A stretch of 64,000 nt of DNA from Cunninghamia lanceolata (Eukaryota > Streptophyta > Pinopsida > Cupressales > Cupressaceae): the NCBI GenBank assembly GCA_027924645.1, contig BSBN01000334.1, forward strand, positions 3,782,001 through 3,846,000. The letters are read 5' to 3'. A model generated the notes under the pieces. The model was not told the DNA's origin and searched no databases. It saw nothing but the letters and a program-made list of their open reading frames with translations. Positions 32,600-44,319 of this stretch are shown here, in pieces (position 1 is the stretch's first letter; each line of letters opens with the position of its first letter). The translations under genes were made by a program, and so were the position numbers.

Positions 32600-35110
32600 T
32601 TAGTTCATCACTGGAGGGGCAATAACCCCTAACTTCTCCCTGAGATACTCAAAAGAGTCCTTAGGCTGAGGTTTAATAAAGATGTCTGCAATCTGATCCT
32701 TGGATGACACAAACTCCAATTTGACTTCATTTTTGTTCACTTGCTCTCTCAGAAAGTGGAACTTCATAGATATATGCTTGGTCTTTGAATGCAACACCAG
32801 ATTCTTAGATATACTTATAGCACTTGAATTATCACAGAAGATTGTGATAGGTTCCTCATACTCCACTTTGATATCTCTTAGCATCTACTTCATCCATAAA
32901 ACTTGAGTGCAACTACCTACTGCTACAATATATTCTGCTTCAGTTGTAGACAGAGATATTGCCTCTTGTTTCTTGCTTAGCCAAGAAACCAATCTCTTTC
33001 CCAAAAAGAATGCTCCACCACTGGTACTCTTCTGGTCAGCCACATCTCCTGCCCAATCAACATCTGTATATGCATGAAGAGAGAAATCATGATCTCTAGG
33101 ATGCCACAGACTATACTCAACCATCCCTTTTAGATATCTAAAAATCCTCTTGATTTCCATGACATGGGATTCTCTAGGATTGGCTTAGAATCTAGCAACA
33201 AGACCAACAACTTGCATAGTATCTGGTCTAGTTTGAGTGAGATACAACAATCCTCCAATCATTGATCTGTAATTTGTCTGGTCTACCTTAGGAAAGTCAT
33301 TATCTTTTCTCGACTTACATCCAGTTGCCATGGGAGTATTCATTGGCTTTGAATCTTCCATCCCAAATTTCCTCAACAATTCTTTTACATATTTGGTCTG
33401 AGAAATAAAGATTCCTTTCTTTGTTTGAGTAATTTGCAGATCCAAGAAGAAATTCAATTCACCAAGCATAGACATCTCAAACTCACTTTTCATTTGATTT
33501 GCAAAAGCATTACACATACTATCTCTTCCTCCAAAGATGATATCATCAACAAATACTTCAACAATCAAGATGTTTTCATGATCAATTTTGAAATATAAGT
33601 TACTGTCAGTAGTACCTTTGTTGAAACCAATCTTCAAAGGATGATTGTCCAATCTTTCATACCAGGCTCTTGGGGCTTGCTTTAATCCATACAGTGCCTT
33701 CTTCAACTTGCAGACCATATCACCATGATCAGACAACTGAAAGCCATCTGGTTGCTCTATATACACTTCCTCTTCCAAGTCACCATTTAGAAAGGTAGAC
33801 TTGACATCCATTTGATATACCTTGAAATCCTTGAAGGCAGCAAAGGGAAGGAATAATCTGACAACTTCAATTCTTGCCACCGGAGCAAAAGTTTCTTCAA
33901 AATCAATTCCTTCTATTTGAGAGTAGCCATTGCAGACCAATCTGGCTTTATTTCTGATTACTTCACCAACTTCATTTAGTTTGTTCCAGAAGACCCATTT
34001 GGTTTCAATCACATTCTTATTTCTAGGTTTGGGAACAAGATCCCAAGTGTAATTTTTCTCAATTTGCATCAACTCTTCCTCCATTGCTTTGGTCCATTTT
34101 TCATCATTGCAGGCTTCATTTATTGTCTTAGGTTCAATCTTTTAAATTAGACAATATTCATCTAAATTTTGAGCAATTTTCCTTCTAGTTTGCACACCTT
34201 TTCTTTTGTCACTTATGATCTGATCTTTAGAGTGGTTCAGTCTTATATACCTTGGAACTTTGGGAGCTTCTTGCACCTCTGCTTCTTGATCAGACTCATT
34301 CAGACCTATCTCTTCTTCCTGATTTACCGGATCGGTTTGAATATGATTTTCAAAAGAGGATTGAACTCCTTGAACTAGAACACCATTATGATCATTTTCA
34401 TCATATTCATAAAACCTTGAGGGTTTCTCTATTCCCTCATCAACCTTCACATTTTTACTTTCTATCATCTTTCTTAATCTCTTGTTATAACACCGGTATG
34501 CTTTGCTTTGAGTAGAGTAACCCAAGAATATTCCTTCATCACTTCTAGCATCAAACTTGCCTAGATCTTCATCTCTTTTGATGTAACATTTGCTACCAAA
34601 GACTCTGAAATATCTTACAGTAGGAGTAATGCCAAACCAAAGTTCATAAGGGGTCTTACCGGTATTGCTTCTGATTTGAACTCGATTGAGAGTATAGACT
34701 GCAGTGCTGACAACTTCTCTCCAATAGATCTGAGGAACATTTGCTTCCATCATCATGGTCCTAGATGCTTCCTGGATGGTCCAGTTCTTTCTCTCCACTA
34801 CTCCATTCTGGTGTGGAGTCCTAGGAACAGACAATTGTCTCTTAATTCCATGTTTCTCATAGAACTCTATGAACTCACCGGATGTGAATTCTCCACCTCT
34901 ATTAGACCTTAGACATTTCAACTTTAATTCTATTTCATTCTCTACCATAGTCTTGAACATTTTGAATTTCTCAAGAGCTTCTGATTTCTCCTTTAGAAAG
35001 GTTACCCACATCATCCGGGAATAGTCATCAATTAGCAGCATGAAGTATATATCTCCTTGAATACTCTTGGTTCTTGCTGGACCACAAAGATCAGTGTGAA
35101 CTAGTCCAAT
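32600..35110 (-). pseudogene. Copia pol: integrase core, reverse transcriptase, RNase H
   Basis: One minus frame from about 35100 to 32600 with stops only at about 34142, 33185 and 32885. Integrase: DDYSRMMWV, then LRSNRGGEF (the second catalytic Asp of the usual LRSDRGGEF is Asn), [73 protein letters not shown] and the catalytic FVDD near 33548. RNase H: YTDVDWAGDVADQKSTSG, STTEAEYI, FCDNSSAISISKN. C-terminus KDSFEYLREKLGV. The domain order is that of Ty1/Copia. A frameshift near 35105 separates it from gag-protease. The intact length implies recent activity, but this copy is inactive. Confidence 0.93.
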
Positions 35111-36752
35111 TATCTAGTAGAGGACAGTTCCTTTCTTTTGAATGAGACTCTGCTCAGCTTGCCCAACTGATATTCCTTGCACAAGATGTTAGTAGGTTTC
35201 ACCAATTTTGGAAGATGTCTTACAGTCTGAGTATTGCTTATCTTGATGATATTATCAAAATTCACATGACACATCCTTCTATGCCATAACAAACTTTGAT
35301 CAACTTGAACAAATAAGCATCTTTTACCAGTACCAACCAAGTGGAAGATATTACCTAAAGTTTGAGTATCGGATGCAATCTCTGTTGTAGATCTTTCAAA
35401 GATTTTGTATTTTCCATCTATGAATTAGAGATCATAGCCTTTGTCCACCAACTATCCAACACTAAGAAGATTGTGCTTCAAACCTTCAACATATAGTACA
35501 TTACTAGTTTTGTTTCTTCCATCAAAATAAATAGTTCCTCTTCCTCTGATTCTACCAGTAGAATTATCACCAAATTTTACCACTCCTCCTTCATATCTTT
35601 CCAAATCTACAAACTTACTTTTGTCACCTATCATATGGTGAGAGCATCCACTCTCAATGACCCAATCATCCTTCTCTTCAATTTGGGCAGCCAGAGCTCT
35701 TTCCACAGTCTTAAGATTGACAGATACAGAGGACATTGGATCTTCTTCCTTGATGGCAATGAACACCCATTCATTTCCAGATTTGTTTCCTATCTCGGAT
35801 TCATCATCTGTTACTCCTTCATTATCATCATCTTCATGTACATAGTAACAATTCTTTTGGAACCTTGGTTTGTTAGGATTTTGCCTTGAAAATTTTTTCG
35901 GACACCTTGAGGCAAAATGACCAATCTTATTGCAGTTAAAACACTTAGAAGGTAATTTTCTTTCATACTTACCAGATCCTCTTGGTAGCCTCTTTGCAAG
36001 AAGGGCTTCAAGTTGAGCAGTTTCTACTTCTTCTTCTTCTAGATCTTTTCTTACTTTTTCATACCATGACAATTTCCTTGAAGAATTCTCTCCTATATCA
36101 AACCTTTGTTTACCTTTAACAGAGGCACTGGCTTTGAATGTAGATTTAGTCTTGGGGGGGTCGTCTCCAAAATCTATCATTTCAAATGTAGCCAATTTCC
36201 CAGTCAATTAATCTCTTGTGATAGTTGTATGGGCTCTGAATTCTTCAATGGCAGCAGCCTTGATTTTGTAAGAAGCAGGAAGGGATCTGAGAATTTTACC
36301 AAGAATCTTATTTTCATCCAAGACTCCACCAACATTTCTAATTCCACAAACTAGCTCATTCATTATTGGCATAAAAGTGGTTATATTTTCATCATCTTTA
36401 GTTTTTCAAATTTCCCTTTTAGACTCTGTAACCTTGCACATTTAACATACTAGTCTCCTTCATGCAAAAGTTCCAGTTTATTCAAAATCTCAAAGGCAGT
36501 TGGTAGGTCAATAACATTTGAGAGCTCCGAGTCAGATAATGCACTTAAAAGAGCATCTTTGGTCCGCAGATTATTTTCAGCATCTGTGATTTCATTTAGA
36601 GTTGTCAGACCACCCTGTGGAGGTACATACACTTTTGTAACCATGGACCAGTACACCATTCCCATACACTACAAGTGACATTTCATGCAACCTTTCCAAA
36701 GAGTAAAGTTGGTTCCATCAAACTTCAAACTATCCTTCTTGTAAGATGACAT
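35110..36752 (-). pseudogene. Copia gag, zinc knuckle, protease and integrase N-terminus
   Basis: ATG at 36750-36752 begins MSSYKKDSLKFDGTNFTLWK, the same start as the gag at 62840. Stops at about 36670 and 36450 and a small deletion near 36400 break the N-terminal gag. The frame 36207-35452 then holds the CCHC knuckle CFNCNKIGHFASRC (about 35909-35950) and the protease block VIESGCSHHM, where the partner element has VIDSGCSHHM, so the catalytic Asp is Glu here. After the protease comes the integrase HHCC segment (LLWHRRMCHVNF, then LCKEYQLGK, with the first Cys of the last pair kept). An in-frame TAA near 36208 is a CAA glutamine codon in the copy at 62840. Confidence 0.9.
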
Positions 36753-36796
36753 CCTGGATCTCCTCAAGTAGTTAAGCTCCTTTTTAGAGGAACTTA

Positions 36797-36808
36797 GATC
36801 TGATACCA
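36797..36808 (-). promoter_or_regulatory. Primer-binding site, initiator-Met tRNA
   Basis: On the minus strand TGGTATCAGATC follows the LTR end by 2 bases. One base differs from the usual TGGTATCAGAGC. Confidence 0.85.
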
Positions 36809-36810
36809 AT

Positions 36811-38048
36811 TGTTAGACTTAGACCACACAACTGAGAGGGGGGTGAATCAGTTGTGAAAAAACTTACTCCAATTTACACACTTAAATCCTCTTAGTGATT
36901 AGCAGTATATTAAACTTGAAACATAATGCATCCAAATCAAAAGCAAGAATTCATCAACACATAAGACACCAAGATTTTGATGTGGAAAACCCAGTTAAGG
37001 GAAAAAACCACGGGGTGATTAACCCAAGAAAGTATTCTCTATTAGAAGAATAGAAAGAACAAAATGGCACATGCCAATTAGGGCTCACTGCCCGAGCACA
37101 CTGCTCATAAGAGGCTCACTGCCTACAAGAGACACACTGTCTACAAATAAATATCACATACATGAACTAGAGAATAGCATCTTCACCATGCTTGAATCAG
37201 TTCCATTAAGATCAATACTTCTACTCTACCTTTCACTCTCCTCTTCACTACCACACACTCATCTCCACACAAAGGCGAGAGCAAACTAACTTCATAATCC
37301 CTTATTTATACAAGGCATCAACTTAGGAATGATCATCTAAGTTGGTAAACATTCATAAGATCATCCGTCAGATGCATAACTCATCCAGTCAACCTGTCTC
37401 AAGAAGAACACCATCATACAGAATACTCTTCAATTGCAAGCTCCAACTTCAATGCAGACCACCAACACAAACTGGACATGATCCAAAGACTTCCAAAAGA
37501 TTTCCTGAATCACCAAGAACATCCACACTTCTTCTGCTTACTAAAATCCTTCTCTCCTTCATCCAGAACCTTAAGAACACAGTCTGTCATAACTGTCACA
37601 AAAGAATAGATGCTTCTGGAACTTCAAACCACGCACAAATAGAGTTGATATACCACAAAGACTTCCTTAGCACTCCCTTAAACCTGTAGAATAGGAAACT
37701 TCATTTCCAAATCTCACCGGACCTTTCTTGTTACACTCTATCACCTCTGAACATCTACCAGAACTAGCTTTACTTGTGCAGCCACAACTTCTTCATATCT
37801 TCATGTAGACCTTTGAAATCTCTACTGGATCACCTATAGATACATATCTACAAACCCTTTAATCCGCATCCTCTAATCATCATCCTATCTTGGACTTTTG
37901 TCTTACAGTCATCACTGTTCTTCACTGTTCCTGATTGAGACTAATTTTCTCAATATCCTCAGCTCACAGCTCATCCAAACCTTTTCATTAATGCAATAGG
38001 AGTATGTTGACATCAACGACAACACCAGTTAGGCCCATACTTGCAACA
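36811..38048 (-). repeat. 5' LTR of the minus-strand Copia element
   Basis: Minus strand: TGTTGCAAGTATGGGCC to TGATTCACCCCCCTCTCAG...CTAACA. It has the TATA box at 37303-37310 and GCAGTGAGCC-like units at 37075-37150. Confidence 0.93.
37303..37310 (-). promoter_or_regulatory. TATA box driving the Copia element
   Basis: TATAAATA on the minus strand in the 5' LTR, in the same context (CTTGTATAAATA) as at 62270 in the related element. Confidence 0.65.
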
Positions 38049-38053
38049 AAAAG
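38049..38053. repeat. Target-site duplication AAAAG, right copy
   Basis: Matches 31040-31044. Confidence 0.93.
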
Positions 38054-38909
38054 GGTAAAAAGTTATGGTTTTTATGACAATAATAGTTAGGTTTTTAGAA
38101 GAAAAAGACAATACATTAGATTTCCAACTATTTTTTGTCATTATTCATGTTGAAATAATGAGCAGGTATGATCAAAGAAGATCTTGAGGCTATATTTCAT
38201 GAAAATACCCTATTTTTATAGTTTATGACAGTTTTCTACTAAAAATAGTCAAAAACCAGCTTTGTACGGCCATGTACGAAATGGTACAGGTGTGGAAATG
38301 TGTGAAAGGATGGAGCATTGTGTTATAGGTCCAATGCACTTATTATTTTAAGGTTTCCTAGTGTTTTGGTGTAGGTAAACTAATTTAATCCTTCATTTCC
38401 CTATTTCTTGCATAGGGTTTCTAGCGAGAGGAAAAAATTCATAACTTTTGTTTGGACCAATAAAAATTCATGAAACATGGTGAAATTCTTTATTGGGATG
38501 GGTACTAAGTGTCCTTCGAAGTAAAGTTTAGGACTCATTCATATGCATGATTTATTAAGGACTGTGTGTGTTGTTGTTATAAAAGTCTATCAAAACCCTA
38601 GTCGAATGAGGGTTTAAGAGGAAAGTTATTCTTGTTAAGTTTGCCACGGGAAAGTCAAGGGTTGGTGAGGTCTTAAAGAGTGTGTATTTATGGTTAGGAA
38701 ATCCTAGAAAACCTCAATAAAGTATTTGTCATTAAAAGTGCCCATTAAATCTTGTTAATGGTTTAAGCCTATAAAGATAGGCTTGTGGAGAAGGGTATAT
38801 GTTGCAATCCTATTGAAGAGTTAGTAGAAATTTTGTGAAGACTATTGAAATATTACATTGTACCTATCTTGTTTATCAATAGGTCTTGTAGTTGTTTCCC
38901 TTTGCATCA

Positions 38910-39384
38910 AATACACCTATCGATACTAACACCCAATTAAGTGCAACTTAGGGAGAAGCTGACAAATGCAAGGATGGAATGATGGATCAGTCCTAGCTAC
39001 TAGGACATGTTAGGTAGCCCTATACAAATAAATATCAAGTGTAGTAAAGAAGAAAAACTCATGGGAAAAAATCATCCCCAAAAGTAAGAATGCAAGAAGT
39101 ATGGAATGAATAATCCACCCAGAAGAGAGGAATATAAGAGAGACCAAGTAGCCCTCCTTCAATGTAGAGTCTCCTGCACTGATGGTAGATAACGGACAAT
39201 GAATGCTAAAGATGATCCATGACTTTTAAAAAATATTCCTCCCCTTTGGAAGAAACAAGACCAAGTATGTATGCAAGAATTCTTCCCATTCCTAAAAGTA
39301 ATATGAAGGAAAAGAACTCAAAATGTATGAAGTCTCTAAACTTTACTCAGGTGTCACCATGTCAGTGCCAAAAGAAGCCACAAT
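38910..39384. other. Sequence after the outer Gypsy LTR; no gene
   Basis: No domain recognised. Read on the minus strand it has the look of a 3' noncoding end of the ORF at 39385-40620, with a pyrimidine-rich, T-rich stretch. No matching LTR was identified. Confidence 0.3.
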
Positions 39385-40620
39385 CTAATTAGAAGTCTCA
39401 AGCCAAACTAAAGAATGCGATAATCTAGTATCTAGTGGAAATAGATGTAGAACATGATCCAAATATAAAGAAGCCTTTGAATGTTGCTTAAGGATATCCA
39501 ACTCACTGCCAAATTGTGACAAATGAAGAGAAGAAGAAAGAACAAGAGGGTATGAAGGCTCTCTCATCACATCTGAAGAAGATGATACAACTCCATGAGA
39601 GTCAACATCAAAGAGGACATGAATATCCTCAATGATGTCCTCCAAGTCTGCAAGATAGGACTCACAAAAGAAACCTACAATACCTATCAAGTATTCATCC
39701 CAAGTAGCTGACTCTAGAAGACTATGAATGTCCTGCTACACTGAATCACTAGAAACTATGGATGTAGGAACACTAAATTCTATAGATGCAACAAGAGATG
39801 GAAATGAGTTCTTAATGCATGTCATATGACTATGTCACTCATCAATCAATGATGTGTCCACACAAGATATCTGAGTGTGAACATTAGAGGTATCTTCCAA
39901 TGTTTGACAATAAGAGTCCTCAACCTCAAGATGTTGACTCGTAGATAAAGAAGATGAACCCCCTAAATCTTTATTTGGAATCATAGAAGCCAAAGTATCT
40001 ATAGAAGTCTCTGTAGGAAAAAGGGTATCTATAGAAGTCTCTATGTTATCATGAAATTAAAGTTCTTCCCATTCATTAAGCACTTCAACTATTTCATGAT
40101 CATATGGTTGAAAAACATCAAGTGGAAGAAGACAATCCAAGGCAGGATCTTCTAGAAATGGAGGATCAACTGGATCTCAATACGTCTCCCAAATTTTGAT
40201 CCAAACATCACGAGGACACTCAATATTAGTAGTAGCCCTCTGGGTGTCTATATCAACATTGCAACCAATCACTCCTAGGATATGTTCAATCTTAAAATGC
40301 CACACAAATTTCTACCAATAGGATGTAGGTTGAGGAACAAGTCCATAGAGATGGGATAAAATATGAAGCCACCTAAAATGCATTAGAATTCCATCTTTCC
40401 AAGACTTATAATTTCCTCTAACCAACATTATTATAGTAGGATGCATTTTAAAACTTATGACTAAGTCCTCAAATAAATAGTCACACAATAGATCAATCAA
40501 GAGACTCAATCCAACAGAACCATATGTTTACCCCACCAAATTTGCATAGTCAGGAGAAAACCCCAGTAAATTATGGTTATGGAACTTTATACTTAGTTTG
40601 ATTACAGTTTCCACCATCCA
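39385..40620 (-). pseudogene. Decayed minus-strand ORF of unknown family
   Basis: A single minus frame can be followed from about 40620 to 39385 with isolated stops near 40544, 40312, 40174, 40058 and 39830. The N-terminal part is hydrophobic/aromatic (LLIDLLCDYLFEDLV, MLVRGNYKSWKDGILMHFRWLH). The middle is acidic with prolines (DPVDPPFLEDPALDCLLPLDVF). The C-terminal part is Ser/Asp-rich (TSIDTLFPTETSIDTLASM, VLFDVDSHGVVSSSSD). About 410 codons. No motif of a known enzyme was recognised. Consistent frame use across six segments argues for former coding sequence, probably part of a minus-strand retroelement. Identity unknown. Confidence 0.45.
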
Positions 40621-42600
40621 AAGTAACAAAGTGGTCTTTTGATTTTGGTACATGTAAATGCCAAAATTAGGATATAACTAAAAGTACAATTTCTAAGCAA
40701 GACTAGTCCAAATTAATTGCAAATATAAGAAGTACTCAGAAAATCATGCACTTTCATAAACAATTCACCATAAAATGTTACAATATGACCCCAAATAGAG
40801 CCCTAGAATGTTGGAAAATGAGGATTGCTCATCAACAATAACAAAAATCTACATTTTTTAAGAAAATACAGACACCAAATTCAAAATTTGTCTACACCAC
40901 TATGAAGCCTATGAAATTCTATGCCAAAAATAAAATCACCAAAAATGGAACAAGATATGACCAAGTTACGTGCATTCAAAGATCAGCTACCAAATCAAAA
41001 ACTCCAATGGAGAGGGGTAGAAAATGTAATTTTTTTTGCCACCAAATTTGGCAGAACACTTCCAAACTTAGGGGAACCACCAAATATAGCTATAGCCAAT
41101 CTGATTAAACATCTGCCAAAATGTGGGGGACCTCCACATAAGTGTAGAGCTCTGCTAAATTCTCTGATAAATCTGGCATAACTATCAAATCTATGGGAAT
41201 TTGCCTAAAAGGCTGCCAAAAATGGTGGATCTAGGTAATCTTCATAAAAAGTATTAAAAATATCAAATTGTCTGAGTGATCGTATGGATCTAGAAAATCC
41301 TTTTTGATTAAAAAATATTGAAAAAAACAAATTTGAAATGTTGAAGCCTTATGGCCAAAGGAGGCCGAGCCTTTAATGGTCTATAGACCCTTAGGGTCTT
41401 TGGCCTTTAAAGGGGCATGTAGACTCCTAAAGGACCCACAACCCTTATAATAGACTACAGCCCATACAAGGGCATGCATCGTATTACTGGTGTATGACTT
41501 GGCAGCGTCAAGTTTGCATAGGCATTAATTTTTTTTACATAATTTTTTTTGAAAAACTATAGTCTACAAAATTTATAGGAAAGATATAATTTTTTTTTAA
41601 CAAAATATGCAGGGTACCTAGGCAGAATATTCCTGCAGGGAATATTCTACAAAATATTTCGTATAGATAGCGAAGGAGGGCAGAAATTTTTCCTTGATGG
41701 CCTCGAGAAAACTTGTTCGATTTTGATGATTTGACAGTCGATCTTGGGGTTTTTGTGCCTCCTTAATGCAATGGTAGGGTCAAATTTGATCCAAGATACT
41801 CCAAAGGATTAGGTACTTGCTAGATCTTTCATGCACCTCCCAACTTCAAACCCTCATAGATTTAGCCTTTGATGTTTGATCTAGATAAAACAAAAGGTGA
41901 TTTTGACTATCCCAAATGCTCTGGATGCAATGGTGACCTTAGATTACACCAGCATGCTCTAAAATGGACCTACAATATAAAGCCACAAGAAGGAAGCCCT
42001 CCCAAATCTGGCATCTCTCTCAAATTTTTCTGATTCTCTGGTCATCATGTGATGCAAGAAAAGAGCATACTTAATTATTCAAGATCCACCATGATTTTCA
42101 CTCAAGATCTCTCAATAGAATAACCAAAGACAATCTACAAGCTCTAGTACCATGTAACATATAGCTATGGAGATAGCCACCCAAGATCTAGAAGCCTAAT
42201 GGAAACCATTGTAAATAAAATAGAAGATCAACATGACAAGAATAAAATGTATTCCTATCAAAGAATGCAAATACAACAATATACAAGATTACAATATGAT
42301 ATGACATACCTTGTTTATAAAGGCAAGGATGCAAGCTGAGATGTTGTAGTCATGTGACAAGTGTCTTTCTTTTTAATAAAAAGGGTGGAAGTCACTTAGA
42401 CATATATTAAAACAAAGGTATCATAATTAAATAGAAATCACCAATAATAATGTTGGGATAAAAATATAAAAAGCCTTTAATAGGCCTGAGACAAACAAAA
42501 AACAAAGCCATACAAAGACCATAGTCCCACACACCAAAACCTAACAAAACAAAAAACATCCAAATAGTTCACACTCCTCATCAGGACACATAAAAAGAAC
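40621..42600. other. AT-rich region without recognised gene
   Basis: No domain found. The plus ORFs at 40902-41181 have no family motif. Homopolymer-rich stretches occur near 41525-41605 and short direct repeats (ccttaaagg-like) near 41370-41450. A primer-site-like GCTCTAGTACCA (minus strand TGGTACTAGAGC) at 42141-42152 could mark a minus-strand LTR element, but no second LTR was found. Confidence 0.3.
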
Positions 42601-44150
42601 ACACTAATCCACTTGACATAGCTTGGGAGAGACATGTGTCAACCCTCGATCCTTGACTCCTCTTGATCTCCTTGACCACCTCCTACTACTCCCGAAGAAC
42701 CACCTCAACATCTTACAGTCCCTTGATGTTTAATTTCAGCTTCAACCAACTCCATGGCTTTGTTCTCTTCTTATGCATTTTCAATCTCCTTCGAAAGGTG
42801 GGGGCCAATCAAGGGCATGAACCCATAAGAACTAGATCATTGTGAAAACCTCTCTACATCTTGTAGTTTGGTGCTTGGGAAAGTTATGGGTGTGGCCCTT
42901 CAAAACTCTATCAAGCTCTCTCATATAGCCAAACATCAATCCTTTTTGCATGGCATTAAAAAAACACTTAGCCACCTATGAGGTCCATAGTTGGAAAATA
43001 GGAAATAGTCCACCAACCAATGCATCTCCCTTGTAAAGGTCATAACCTCCCATAGCTTGGTTCCGCCTGTCAATGTTGTACAAGTAATCTGGTCCTAGCC
43101 TCATCTCGATAACATGGACATAATGTCCATCTTGGACCATGTCCATGATATTGGATAGAAGATAGGACACAATGTCTAACTAGCATAGCATTTTATCTTC
43201 ATGTCCTTGGATCTATTTTTGCCCACAAACATTCCTAATAAAAAATTGTGCCAACTTACAATCACTGCTTGCTGGTGTAGACTAGCTACATCTATATACC
43301 TATAGATAAAACTATTGAAAAAGAAAATTGGAAGGAGTCTGCTAAATCAAACAAAATGTCAAACAGTGAATAGCCTAAATGAGAAGGTGATGCTATATAT
43401 AGATCCAGTAATAAATGGTAGCCCATTTTAAAACTGAAAGGTAGTCATTTCAAAGTGATGCGATTCTTTAATTTCCCTCACTGGCCTTTAAGCAAGCACG
43501 TTCCATCTGAACAAATTCCTTCGTGCGATCATTTAAGGTGAGATTACTCTAAAGCTTATGATACTCTTGCCCAAATCTAACTTGTACGAATAGTTGAACT
43601 AAGAACTGACCATGATCTAGTTATTTAAAACATAAGGAATGAAAAATAACTTCACTTGCTCAAATGATTATGATCAAAGAGCCATAGCATCTGAGGACGC
43701 CGTGCTAATAGTTTAAATCTGTATGATGTCCTGTTGTACTTTATACCTAGAGGATCATCTCCTTTCCCATAAATGACATGAGCGTATTAAATTCCTTGCC
43801 TCCCATCTATTAATGCCCATCTACTCTCAAAGAAATTGCCACACCTATAAGAGGCACTTGTTCCATCCTTTACTCTAGAAAAGACTTCAAATGGCTAGCC
43901 TTGGATAGTTATTATCCATACATTAAATCTTGCATATTCAACAGCATCTTATTAGGTGAATAAGGAAGCACCACCCAAGCAATAAAACTGATGACCTGGC
44001 CTAAGCTACCTAGTGTCTAGAGTTCATCTCTATGTCATCGATATTTCCACCATCTCCCCACAATATAGCTTATGTTTGAGAGAAGTCATTTATGATATAA
44101 GAAGATACCAATCAGTTTAATATTGGCCCCATCACCGAAAGCCATGTTTA
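42600..44150 (-). pseudogene. Heavily decayed minus-strand ORF, unknown
   Basis: Coherent protein-like stretches appear on the minus strand in shifting frames: EVFSRVKDGTSASYRCGNFF near 43850, YAHVIYGKGDDPLGIKYNR near 43770, RFKLLARRPQMLWLF near 43690, and the open segment 42976-43170 (MDMVQDGHYVHVIEMRLG, GGYDLYKGDALVGG). An Arg/Ser-rich tail lies near 42690 (FFGSSRRWSRRSRG). No known domain. It lies directly downstream of the LINE at 44320-45880, on the same strand, but the two do not look like one protein. Confidence 0.3.
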
Positions 44151-44319
44151 ACATAAACACAATCAAACCATCATCCTAACTATTGGGACTTCAAAAAAGT
44201 AGAATGCCACCAGGAAGATCTTGGATGTAAAGATGCTCATCTAATCACCATCTCACATCCTAATCCCATCAACTAAGTATCAATCTGAACCATGCATCTC
44301 ACACTCATATCTCAACTCA

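Larger units (their letters stand above)
31045..38048 (-). mobile_element. Copia element with all pol domains, minus strand
   Basis: Two LTRs of 1.24 kb, a perfect AAAAG duplication, initiator-Met primer site, polypurine tract, and gag, protease, integrase, RT and RNase H in Copia order. Total 7004 bp. It lies inside the 3' LTR of the outer Gypsy element. The reading frame is broken by a few stops and shifts, and two catalytic aspartates are changed, so this copy is dead. Its family is the best candidate helper for the pol-less elements at 1-1961 and 10913-18267, because LTR ends, PPT neighbourhood and primer site are shared. The partial element at 61490-64000 is a close relative. Confidence 0.93.
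4088..38909 (+). mobile_element. 5'-truncated chromodomain Ty3/Gypsy element, host of nested insertions
   Basis: Pieces in order: post-protease linker, reverse transcriptase and RNase H (4088-5795), integrase and chromodomain (29306-30685), 3' LTR (30712-31044 continuing at 38054-38909). The gap 5796-29300 is an inserted Tat/Athila-type element and the gap 31045-38048 an inserted Copia element, each with a perfect 5-bp duplication. The 5' LTR, gag and most of protease are absent, so insertion age and target site cannot be read. The end of the LTR (GCATCA at 38904-38909) matches the end of the LTRs of the related Gypsy element at 48687-53622. Confidence 0.8.
30712..38909 (+). repeat. 3' LTR of the outer Gypsy element, split by a Copia insertion
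   Basis: It starts TGATGCAGGAGCATC right after TTGGGAGTA, the same layout as 52273-52296 (TTGGGGAGTA, TGGTGCAGGAGCACC). The first 333 bases lie before the Copia element and about 856 bases after it, ending GCATCA at 38909. There is no partner LTR in the window, so the borders rest on similarity to the related element at 48687-53622. Confidence 0.7.

Noticed and set aside
42141..42152. Primer-site-like sequence on the minus strand suggesting an LTR at 42153 onward
   Set aside because: One imperfect 12-mer only; no second LTR, polypurine tract or matching terminus found.
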